A DNA stretch of 64,000 nt, taken from the NCBI RefSeq assembly GCF_023638055.1, contig NZ_JAKRVY010000004.1, forward strand, positions 186,001 to 250,000, written 5' to 3'. This stretch comes from Natranaeroarchaeum aerophilus. GTDB taxonomy: Archaea > Halobacteriota > Halobacteria > Halobacteriales > Natronoarchaeaceae. Below are positions 17,210 to 24,571 of the stretch, piece after piece. The notes under the pieces were generated by a model. The model did no database searches, had not been told where the DNA came from, and saw nothing but the letters and a program-made list of their open reading frames with translations. Each line of letters opens with the position of its first letter. The stretch's first letter is position 1. A program made the position numbers and the translations under genes.

Positions 17210-17854
17210 TTACAACGGATCGACCAGGTCTTCGAGCGCCGCCTGCGGGTCATCAGCCTTTGCCACGCCACTGGCGAGCAAGACGCCGTCCGCACCGAGT
17301 TCTTCTGCAGCGACGACATCCTCCCCGGTGCTGATCCCGGCACCACAGTACACATCGACGGACTCGTCGACCGCCGCCGCGGCGTCGACAGCGTCACGGA
17401 CGATATCCGGATCGGCCTGGCTGACGGGCGTACCGGTTCCGATCAGCTCCGGCGGCTCGACGGCGACGGCGTCCGGGCCGAGCGCGGCTGCGGCAGCGAC
17501 CTGTTCCGCGTTGTTCGCGCAGACGACGGTATCGAAGTCGACACGCTCGGCCGCATCGAGCGAACCGTCGATGTCGGCGAGTTTGAGGCGATTCTCGGAG
17601 TGGTTGAGCAAGGTTCCGGTTGCGCCCGCCTCGGCCGTCGCTTCGGCAAGGGTGCTACCAGTGTGGCTCCCGTGCTCGTTCGGGCTGACGTGTTGTGCCC
17701 ACGTTTCGACGCCCGTCTCGGCGACGGTTTCGATGGCCGCGGCCTGGGGCGCGATGGCGACGTCGGCGTCCGACGATTCGCTGACCTCGTGGGCAGCGGT
17801 AGCTACTTCGACAGGATCACACGGATACGCCTTGAGGTTGACAAGGACGAACAT
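17210..17854 (-). CDS. tpiA: Triosephosphate isomerase
   Basis: The 214-aa archaeal-type TIM interconverts DHAP and glyceraldehyde 3-phosphate in glycolysis and gluconeogenesis. The catalytic Lys is in VNLKAYP, the His in LLNHSEN and the Glu in [11 protein letters not shown]. The phosphate loop is [11 protein letters not shown] and [11 protein letters not shown]. The length is typical for the short tetrameric archaeal form. It converges on padR with 22 bp between stops. Confidence 0.96.
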   Translation of the reverse strand: MFVLVNLKAYPCDPVEVATAAHEVSESSDADVAIAPQAAAIETVAETGVETWAQHVSPNEHGSHTGSTLAEATAEAGATGTLLNHSENRLKLADIDGSLDAAERVDFDTVVCANNAEQVAAAAALGPDAVAVEPPELIGTGTPVSQADPDIVRDAVDAAAAVDESVDVYCGAGISTGEDVVAAEELGADGVLLASGVAKADDPQAALEDLVDPL

Positions 17855-17916
17855 AGCTCAACAAGCGGTCGCCGGAGACAAATAGGTTGCGAGAACTCCC
17901 AGTCAGCGGGAAGCAA

Positions 17917-18453
17917 TCAGTCCTTTCGCTTGACGACGTCACCGAGCGTGTATTCACCGGAGGCAGATCCCCCACTCCATTCCTCGTCGTCCGCGGCCAC
18001 GCTACCGGACAGCGAGATGTCGAGGAACTTCTCCAGCTTCGACTGGACGTCGTCGCTCGGCAGCGTATCCCCACGTTCGAGTTTGCGGATCAGGCTCGCC
18101 TTCTCGTTGAGTTCGTTCGCGAGATCGGACTGGCTGAGATCCTTCCCTTCCCGTGCAGAGCGGATCCGCTCGTCGTAGTCGGTAACGATCTCGTCCATGT
18201 CGTCGAACATGTCCGAGCGAGAGCGCGACCGTCCGGAGCCGCCCGAGCCACTCGTGCCGGACGAGCCGCTCGATCCACCGGAGCTACTCGAACTCGAATC
18301 AGTCGAGTACTTCGTGGACGAACTGGAGGACTGCTGGGTCTTTATTTCAGTCCCGAAGTCAGCACAGTCGCTGCAGACGTCGAGTTCAGCTCCCTCGATC
18401 TTGACGGTCTTTGGCGACGACACCGAGGCGCCGCACATTTCACACTGCACCAT
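17917..18453 (-). CDS. Multiprotein bridging factor 1 (archaeal MBF1)
   Basis: A 178-aa protein with a C4 zinc ribbon (CEMCGAS and CSDCADFG), a long Ser/Gly-rich linker (about residues 40-80) and a Cro/XRE helix-turn-helix (DLSQSDLANELNEKASLIRKLE). This is the archaeal MBF1 layout. MBF1 is associated with transcription and ribosome functions in archaea. The Ser/Gly linker is strikingly long and low in complexity. It lies 62 bp upstream of tpiA in the same direction and may be co-transcribed with it. Confidence 0.93.
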   Translation of the reverse strand: MVQCEMCGASVSSPKTVKIEGAELDVCSDCADFGTEIKTQQSSSSSTKYSTDSSSSSSGGSSGSSGTSGSGGSGRSRSRSDMFDDMDEIVTDYDERIRSAREGKDLSQSDLANELNEKASLIRKLERGDTLPSDDVQSKLEKFLDISLSGSVAADDEEWSGGSASGEYTLGDVVKRKD

Positions 18454-18507
18454 ATGTTACTCCCTTTGCCGCGGGCGTTGATAAAAGGTACGCCGCCGTG
18501 ACGTCCT

Positions 18508-18527
18508 CCCACGACTACAGTCGTGGG
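18508..18527. repeat. Near-perfect hairpin resembling an IS200/IS605-type end
   Basis: CCCACGAC pairs with GTCGTGGG around a TACA loop, in the context TCCTCCCACG...CGTGGGCTTCCG. Such sequences recur at the ends of haloarchaeal IS200/IS605 (TnpB) elements. No transposase or TnpB gene is nearby, so this may be a solo remnant or a small terminator between the phosphatidyltransferase and MBF1 genes. Confidence 0.4.
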
Positions 18528-18544
18528 CTTCCGCTGATACTGTG

Positions 18545-19153
18545 TCAATCGAGGTCGTTCCAGGCACCCCAGAAGCGCTGGAGTGCAGTAACGTGGCCGA
18601 CGACCGCAAAGAGCACGAGCAACCAGCCGATTGGCCCAAACCCGGCGACCGTCGGTTGAACGAACGCGGCGATTCCAGTGACGATCCCGATGATTGCCAG
18701 CCGGTCGGCGCGCCCGAGCATCCCGCCGTAGTCGCGGTCGAGACCGACAGCCTGGGCCTGTGTCCCGAGATAGGAGGTCATCAGGACGCCAGTTACGGCT
18801 GCGAAGCCGAGCACGTAGCTGCCGATCCCGGCAGCGAGTCCGGCGATAATGACGATATCGGCGTAGCGGTCCAGTACGTGATCCAGGAGGTCCCCCGCCT
18901 TCGAATCGACGTTCTGTTCGCGCGCAACAGCGCCGTCAAGCAGATCCAGCGCACCGTTGAGTCCGACGAGGACAGCGCCGACGAGATACAGTATCGCCGT
19001 CTCTCCGGCGACGTAGTACGCCCCACCTGCAGCGACTGCTGCGAGGAACGCGAGGACGCTGATCGCGTCGGGCGACAGGCCAAGTCGGGTCGACAGTGCG
19101 ACGAACGGTTCGAGTGCACGATCCGCGACCGATCTGAACTGATCCAGTGTCAT
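18545..19153 (-). CDS. CDP-alcohol phosphatidyltransferase
   Basis: A 202-aa membrane enzyme with about six hydrophobic segments. The catalytic motif is complete: DLLDGAVAR, then GDLLDHVLDRYAD, matching D-xx-DG-xx-AR-G-xxx-D-xxx-D. The family transfers a phospho-alcohol from CDP-archaeol-type lipids, so it is probably an archaetidylinositol-phosphate or archaetidylglycerol-phosphate synthase. Its ATG overlaps the stop of the upstream kinase by ATGA, so it is the last gene of the hisC-kinase-transferase operon. Confidence 0.9.
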   Translation of the reverse strand: MTLDQFRSVADRALEPFVALSTRLGLSPDAISVLAFLAAVAAGGAYYVAGETAILYLVGAVLVGLNGALDLLDGAVAREQNVDSKAGDLLDHVLDRYADIVIIAGLAAGIGSYVLGFAAVTGVLMTSYLGTQAQAVGLDRDYGGMLGRADRLAIIGIVTGIAAFVQPTVAGFGPIGWLLVLFAVVGHVTALQRFWGAWNDLD

Positions 19154-19656
19154 AGGTAGTCGATGTACGAAACCTCTCCTGCACTCGGTTCGCGCTCGCC
19201 ATCGACGACCGACTGGATCTCCAGAGCGACATCTCCGGGAGTGCGTTCTGTCGCTTCGATCTCGTACACGGATTCTGCGCCGTGGGCGTCGACCGCTTCC
19301 GAGAGGATCACGTCGAGTGCCTCGCTTTCGGCGTTCTCGGCCGCTGAGGCCTCGCCCTCGCCGCGCTCGATCAGGCGCTCTTCGAGCACGTCCGGGCGAC
19401 AACGCAGAACAACCACGCGGTCCGCGTCGAGATGGTGCGCGAGATGTGAGTCGATCACGATGTCGTCACGGTCACCGATCCATTCGGACGCAGCATCGAG
19501 GTCGACGACGACGCTGTCCCGCTCCTCATCGACGCGCTCGTACAGCCCCTTCTCGCGGATGGCCTCGTTGAGATGAACCACATCGAGGTCGGTGTCCAGG
19601 ATCTCGGTTGCGGTGGTTTTGCCCGTCCCGGGCGTTCCAGTAACTGCGACTCTCAC
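19150..19656 (-). CDS. Adenylate kinase, Fap7/AK6-type
   Basis: A 168-aa P-loop kinase. Walker A is GTPGTGKTTA at the extreme N-terminus and IDSHLAHHLDADRVVVLRC matches the AK6/Fap7 family, a dual adenylate kinase/ATPase linked to small-subunit ribosome maturation. It overlaps hisC by four bases (ATGA) upstream and the phosphatidyltransferase by ATGA downstream, so translation is coupled across three genes of unrelated pathways. Confidence 0.92.
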   Translation of the reverse strand: MRVAVTGTPGTGKTTATEILDTDLDVVHLNEAIREKGLYERVDEERDSVVVDLDAASEWIGDRDDIVIDSHLAHHLDADRVVVLRCRPDVLEERLIERGEGEASAAENAESEALDVILSEAVDAHGAESVYEIEATERTPGDVALEIQSVVDGEREPSAGEVSYIDYL

Positions 19657-20726
19657 TCCGCGAGCACCTCGTTGATGGCCTCGACCGCGCGTTCCGTCTC
19701 GGCTTCCGTGCCACAGGTCACCCTGATGCAGTCGGGCAGGCCAAAGCTCGTACAGTCCCGGATGATGACGCCACGCTCCTGCAGTCGGTTCGCCACAGTC
19801 GTCGCATCGCCGACCTGAATCAGAACGAAGTTACCATGACTCTCCCACGTCGGTGCGTCGACGTGGTCGTAGATGTATTCTCTGGCCCACTCGGCCGTCG
19901 AGACCGTCTGATCGACGTGCTCGTCGTCGTCGAGTGCTGCCAGCCCGGCGCGACAGGAAAGCTCTCCTGCCGCAAACGGTGTGTTCACTCGCGCGTAGGC
20001 GTCTGCCCACTCGCGTGGTGTGATCGCATAGCCCAGTCGCAGCCCCGCCAGCCCGTAGGCCTTCGAGAACGTCCGGATGACTGCGACGTCGTCCCGCCCC
20101 CGGACCAGTCCGACAGCCGAGTCGATGTCGGCGAACTCCCCGTAGGCCTCGTCGACGACGACCAGCGTCTCCTCGTCGGTTTCCTCGGCGATCCGTTCAA
20201 CATCTTCAAGCGGGCAGACCGTTCCTGTCGGGTTGTGCGGGCTGGTCAGGTAGACGATCCGCTCGCCGTCGTACGCCGAGAGCACGGCGTCGGCGGTCTG
20301 TGCGAACCCGCCGTCCTGATCGAGAGTGTATTCGTTGACCTCACCGTGGTGATAGCGCGCGCTCATCGCGTAGTAGGCAAAGCCCGGCTGTGGGACGAGT
20401 ACTTTTTCGTCGGGGCGGAGGATGGCTCGCGAGAGATAATCGAGCGATCCGTCTCCCCCCGCCGACAGCCAGATCTGTTCCGACTCGACGTTCCAGTCCG
20501 CAGCGAGTCGCTCCGTCAGATCCGTGTGTGATGTCTTGGGGTAGCTACTCACCGACCCGGCATGGGCCTCGATCGCCTCGACGGCAGCCGGACTCGGGCC
20601 GAACGCGTTCTCGTTCGACGCAAGTTTGATCAGCTCCGTCGGCTCCATCCCGAGCTCGCGAGCGACTTCTTCGATGCCCTGGCCCGCAACGTACTCCGTG
20701 TGGGCCGACAGATCCCGTGGTTGCAT
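19653..20726 (-). CDS. hisC: Histidinol-phosphate aminotransferase HisC
   Basis: A 357-aa fold-type I PLP enzyme converting imidazole acetol phosphate to histidinol phosphate. ELIKLASNENAFGPSP is the HisC N-terminal motif. Then come SPHNPTGTVC, VVDEAYGEF and the PLP Lys in RTFSKAYGLAGLRLGY. The start MQPRDLSAHT has a TTAATAA element about 25 bp upstream; a longer in-frame start adds unrelated sequence. First gene of a tightly overlapped operon. Confidence 0.96.
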   Translation of the reverse strand: MQPRDLSAHTEYVAGQGIEEVARELGMEPTELIKLASNENAFGPSPAAVEAIEAHAGSVSSYPKTSHTDLTERLAADWNVESEQIWLSAGGDGSLDYLSRAILRPDEKVLVPQPGFAYYAMSARYHHGEVNEYTLDQDGGFAQTADAVLSAYDGERIVYLTSPHNPTGTVCPLEDVERIAEETDEETLVVVDEAYGEFADIDSAVGLVRGRDDVAVIRTFSKAYGLAGLRLGYAITPREWADAYARVNTPFAAGELSCRAGLAALDDDEHVDQTVSTAEWAREYIYDHVDAPTWESHGNFVLIQVGDATTVANRLQERGVIIRDCTSFGLPDCIRVTCGTEAETERAVEAINEVLAE

Positions 20727-20832
20727 ACTCGCAACCAGTTTCCCGTGGTTATTAAGCGTGCTCAAGGACGCTGCGAGTTTGATCAGTCCGCGCCGCAACG
20801 CTTATTAGATATTGATTTCAAACCCGATACGG

Positions 20833-21438
20833 ATGCAATTCGGCCGAGGTGACGGTGTTCCCGACAGTACGACGTTCTCTCAGGAGCTCGCCGAACTCAA
20901 ACAGAACGGCTGTAACCTCCTGCTCGTCGGCGATGGCTCCGTCCACAGCAACGCGTGCCGTCACCTTCTCGGCAACGATCGGCGTCGGCTATTCGTGTTC
21001 ACGCAAGGCGATCGGGTCTGTGCGTGTGATCCGGAGACACTCGACGGGGGCGACAGGCGGACGGTTCGGGTTGGCGACGACGATCAGTCACTCAACGACA
21101 TCGGTAGCGAGGTCGTCGACAACATTGACGTGTTGGCAGGACCTGCAGACGGCCTCTCATCCGGCGAGCTTCGGCTCTGTTTTGACTCGCTTGGCCCGCT
21201 ATTCGTCGAGCACGATCCCGAACAGCTGTTTCGACTCCTCCACCTCGTCACCGCCTCGGTGCGGCGTGCCGACGGGATCGGTCATTACCATCTCCGGGTG
21301 GACCGCAAGAGCGATCACGTCAATCTGATCGAACCGTTGTTCGACGCACTGATCGAGGTTCGCCGGAAAGGTGGCATCGTAGAACAGCGCTGGCACCTGC
21401 TCGGAAAGGACGTTTCAAGCGACTGGCTCCCTCTCTAG
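20833..21438 (+). CDS. DUF7504-like haloarchaeal protein
   Basis: A 201-aa protein starting MQFGRGDGVPD. The layout, with a CNLLLVGDGSVHSNAC strand-loop and ASVRRADGIGHYHLRV, resembles the RecA-fold-derived DUF7504 proteins widespread in haloarchaea. I see no intact Walker A motif, so ATP hydrolysis is doubtful. It may be a signalling partner. It diverges from hisC, and its stop shares CTAG with the convergent next gene. Family assignment is tentative. Confidence 0.65.
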   Translation: MQFGRGDGVPDSTTFSQELAELKQNGCNLLLVGDGSVHSNACRHLLGNDRRRLFVFTQGDRVCACDPETLDGGDRRTVRVGDDDQSLNDIGSEVVDNIDVLAGPADGLSSGELRLCFDSLGPLFVEHDPEQLFRLLHLVTASVRRADGIGHYHLRVDRKSDHVNLIEPLFDALIEVRRKGGIVEQRWHLLGKDVSSDWLPL

Positions 21439-22874
21439 CGGGTGGCAAGCTCGTCATCGCTCACCCAGTTGAACCCGCCGGAGGCGTCGTCGTTGCTGTC
21501 GCCGGTGTCGGAGGCGTCGTTGTCGTCGCTTCCACCGGACACGTTGTCCCAGCTCTCGGATTCGTTCTCCGCTTCGCGTATCGTTTCGGCATGCGAGGTA
21601 GTTTCACGGTCCGCAGCCGAGTGCTCCTCGATCAGTTCGTCAACCGCCGACTCGTTCGGTGTCCCCTCACTGCCGTCCGAGGACTCGGGCGTCGACCGGG
21701 TTTCGGAGACGGATAGCAACGAGCCACCGGAGCCTGCGGCAGCCACGACGGCAGAACCCTCACCCGGACCGGCCGGGGCGGCGGCGTCATCATCGGTAAG
21801 CGCTTCGCGTTCGATCTGTTCGAACAGTTCGTCAAGACCGCTGGGCTCCGACTCCTCGTCGGGCGCTGCTGCCGCGCCGAGTTCGACCGGCTCCTCGACT
21901 GACGTCCGGTCGTCAGCCTCCTGAGTAACGGGTTCGAGTGAAACGCCCGAAAGGTCGCCGAACACCTGTTTGAGGTCGCTATCTGAGGCCTCCACCTCTT
22001 CCAGTGTGTGTCCGGCATTCTCCCCACCCGCCTGTGCGGCGAGATCGTCGGGGGAGCCGCTAAACACCGCATCGGGATCTGCGTCGGCGTCAGATCGTGG
22101 TGTCGAGGTATCGGCAGGACCTGTCGTCCGCGCGAGCAGTTCGTCCGTCGCGTCCGGTCGCTTGCGTCGGTCGACCGTGCTACGGTTCCGACCTGTACCC
22201 GCCGTCGTTTCGCCGACGTGCGGTTTGATTGCCGTTGCCTCACCGCTCTCGAAGGCATCGAGCTGGTCCTCGCGCAAGAGCGGAACACCCGCGAACTCGA
22301 TACGATCGCCGTACTCCGCCCGGAGCCGATCAAGTCGCGCGTTCTCGATCAGAAGGACGCGCCACCGTCGGTCGATCGGACGCAGCAGTACGAATGTCAG
22401 ATCAGTGTTCGAGAGCAGCTGGCGTTCGATCGCCGCGAGCAGTGCCGGGAAGTTATCGTCCTCGAGAGGCGTCTCCGGGTACTCGAAGGTGATTCGGTGT
22501 CCCGTGCCGGAGGCGTCTTCGAGAACGACCTCGAAGCTCGATTGACCGTTTCCGTGTGTTGCATCACGGAAGGTGACCGAACAGCCGTACGGCTCGAACA
22601 CCTCGTTCAGGTGGACCTCCGGCGCGTAGTTCCAGTAACTGCCGGTAACGTTCATTCCCCGCCTCGATTGGGTCAGGACGTCGACTAGCCGCCGAGCTAG
22701 CACCTCTGGATCGCTCCCGTCGAGGCGCTCTTTGACGAACGCCAGCAGTGGCCCCTCGCCGACCCCGTCGCTCTCGCTAGCGTGTAGGGATCGAATATCG
22801 TCGTCCGGAAGTCCGATGTCACGGAGTAAATCGAGGTATTCGGCGTACGGCTCCGGAGGAAGGTCCACAGTCAT
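21435..22874 (-). CDS. Large acidic protein with globular N-terminus and disordered tail
   Basis: A 479-aa haloarchaeal protein. About the first 215 residues are globular, with YAEYLDLLRDIGLPDDDIRSL, SYWNYAPEVHLNEVFEPYG and WRVLLIENARLDRLR. The remainder is low-complexity and acidic (Ser/Asp/Glu/Thr), ending FNWVSDDELATR. No catalytic motif, signal peptide or membrane segment is seen. The tail could serve as an interaction linker. The family is not recognised. Confidence 0.7.
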   Translation of the reverse strand: MTVDLPPEPYAEYLDLLRDIGLPDDDIRSLHASESDGVGEGPLLAFVKERLDGSDPEVLARRLVDVLTQSRRGMNVTGSYWNYAPEVHLNEVFEPYGCSVTFRDATHGNGQSSFEVVLEDASGTGHRITFEYPETPLEDDNFPALLAAIERQLLSNTDLTFVLLRPIDRRWRVLLIENARLDRLRAEYGDRIEFAGVPLLREDQLDAFESGEATAIKPHVGETTAGTGRNRSTVDRRKRPDATDELLARTTGPADTSTPRSDADADPDAVFSGSPDDLAAQAGGENAGHTLEEVEASDSDLKQVFGDLSGVSLEPVTQEADDRTSVEEPVELGAAAAPDEESEPSGLDELFEQIEREALTDDDAAAPAGPGEGSAVVAAAGSGGSLLSVSETRSTPESSDGSEGTPNESAVDELIEEHSAADRETTSHAETIREAENESESWDNVSGGSDDNDASDTGDSNDDASGGFNWVSDDELATR

Positions 22875-22994
22875 GATGCGGGGTATGTTCTTGATATATA
22901 CTACTTATCGAAGCCATATCTATGTTTTCATGCTATGTGTTGGACCCGCATGATCACCGGTACAATGAGGAAGCCGGAAACCGAACTTGCTGGT

Positions 22995-23504
22995 ATGAAC
23001 TTCGAGACTGTACAGGGCGATGTCGCCGCACAGTCGGCGGACGCGCTGGTCAACGAGGCAGGAACGAGCCTTCGGATGGGAAGCGGTGTTGCCGGTGCGC
23101 TCAGACGTCATGCCGGGCCGGAGATCAACGAGGAAGCGATGTCGAAGGGGCCGATCAATCTGGGCGACGTCGCGGTGACCGAGGCCTACGCGCTTGACGC
23201 GGAATACGTCATCCACGCGGCCGCGATGCCCCACTACGGCGATGGACAGGCGACGACAGAGAGCATCCGCTCTGCAACACGAAACTCGCTGGAAACCGCG
23301 GAGGAACTCGGTTGTACGTCGCTCGTGCTCCCGGCGCTTGGCTGTGGCGTCGCCGGGTTCGATCTCGAAGCGGGCGCTACGCTCATCGGGGAAACGATCG
23401 CCGCGTACCAACCGGAGACGCTCTCGGACGTGCGGTTCATCGCGTACAGCGACGAGGAGTACGCAATTGTCGAGGCCGCGACCGAGCAGTTCGCTGACGC
23501 CTAG
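22995..23504 (+). CDS. Macro-domain protein (ADP-ribose binding)
   Basis: A 169-aa single macro domain. ADALVNEAGTSLRMGSGVAG holds the ADP-ribose-binding Asn and Gly-rich loop, and LVLPALGCGVAGFDLE is the second phosphate loop. Macro domains bind or remove ADP-ribose or hydrolyse O-acetyl-ADP-ribose. The start MNFETVQGD is chosen from the family N-terminus; in-frame ATGs at 22950 and 22965 are alternatives, and a TATA-like ATATCTATG near 22920 does not settle it. It is convergent with the ABC operon. Confidence 0.88.
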   Translation: MNFETVQGDVAAQSADALVNEAGTSLRMGSGVAGALRRHAGPEINEEAMSKGPINLGDVAVTEAYALDAEYVIHAAAMPHYGDGQATTESIRSATRNSLETAEELGCTSLVLPALGCGVAGFDLEAGATLIGETIAAYQPETLSDVRFIAYSDEEYAIVEAATEQFADA

Positions 23505-24571
23505 TCCGCACTGACGATCCGTTCGACGTCAAGCCGAGAGACGGCGACCTGCAGCGCGAACAGCGACAGGACGCCCAGCAGGATGTAGCCTCCCACTGCG
23601 ATCCACGTCGACGTCGCCGGACTGCCGATCGAGAGCTTTGCGATGGTGTTGAGCGGATGTTCGGGTAACAGCGCGGTCACCATTGCGATGGCGAGGATCC
23701 CGAAGGAGTAGAGGAACTGCGCCTGTCGCCGGTCGGTCGTCACGAGTGCGAGGCCGATCCCCATCGAGACCACCGCGAGCGCGAGCGCACCGACGACAGC
23801 AAGCAGCGCCGGGACGTTCTCGATGGGCGTGCCGTTCACCCGAAGCAACACGAGCCACAGAGCCGCCTGTGCGGGTGCCAGCAGCGCGGCTGTCAACAGT
23901 TTCCCGTCGATGATCTCGCCCAACTCGATCGGCGTGACTGCAAGTAACTCAAACGTGCCGCGTTCCAGTTCCTCGCTGATCGTGTCGACCGCGAGGCTGC
24001 CGCTGATAAATACCGGAAGCAAGAGCAGCAGGGGCACCAGAACCGTGTACGTGAAGCCGTAGTACGGCGCGGGGTTCGAGTGATCCGGCCCCGCGAGCGG
24101 CTGGTTATCCAGATACGCCGCCCGCTGGCCCCGCTCAAACGCCTCGTACTGGAGCAGGACTTCCTGAAGGCTCGTCACGACGACCGTCGACTCGATCCCG
24201 TCGGGCGGAACGGTCGTCTCGACCTGTATCCGGCCGTCGCCGCTGCCCTCCGCGATCATGACCGCGTCGATCGCGCCTCCATGATAGGCACTTCGAGCCG
24301 CTGCCGGGTCGTCAAAGGTCACCGTCTCGACGTTCTCCTGGCCGCTCGCGACGCTGGTGAGGTCGTGACGGTGTTCACCGGAGACGCCGACCGACACCTC
24401 ACCGCCCGCGCTCGCCGGGTCATACAGAGAGACAAGCCCGACCACGAGAAACGACGAGAATGCCGCGATGACGAGCTGGATCAGCAGGGCGAGCACGATC
24501 GTCTTCTCGCTTTTGAGCGTCGAGAGCTCTCGCAGTCCGATCCGGATCCGCGGCCGTCGGTCACTGGACAT
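23501..24571 (-). CDS. ABC-2 type transporter permease
   Basis: A 356-aa membrane protein with an N-terminal helix, a large extracytoplasmic domain (about residues 60-170) and five further helices. This is the ABC-2 export permease layout, and SEELERGTFELLAVTPIELGEII is the typical cytoplasmic coupling segment. It overlaps the upstream PrsW-fused permease by 11 bp and is the third gene of an ATPase-permease-permease operon. The cargo is unknown. Confidence 0.88.
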   Translation of the reverse strand: MSSDRRPRIRIGLRELSTLKSEKTIVLALLIQLVIAAFSSFLVVGLVSLYDPASAGGEVSVGVSGEHRHDLTSVASGQENVETVTFDDPAAARSAYHGGAIDAVMIAEGSGDGRIQVETTVPPDGIESTVVVTSLQEVLLQYEAFERGQRAAYLDNQPLAGPDHSNPAPYYGFTYTVLVPLLLLLPVFISGSLAVDTISEELERGTFELLAVTPIELGEIIDGKLLTAALLAPAQAALWLVLLRVNGTPIENVPALLAVVGALALAVVSMGIGLALVTTDRRQAQFLYSFGILAIAMVTALLPEHPLNTIAKLSIGSPATSTWIAVGGYILLGVLSLFALQVAVSRLDVERIVSAD

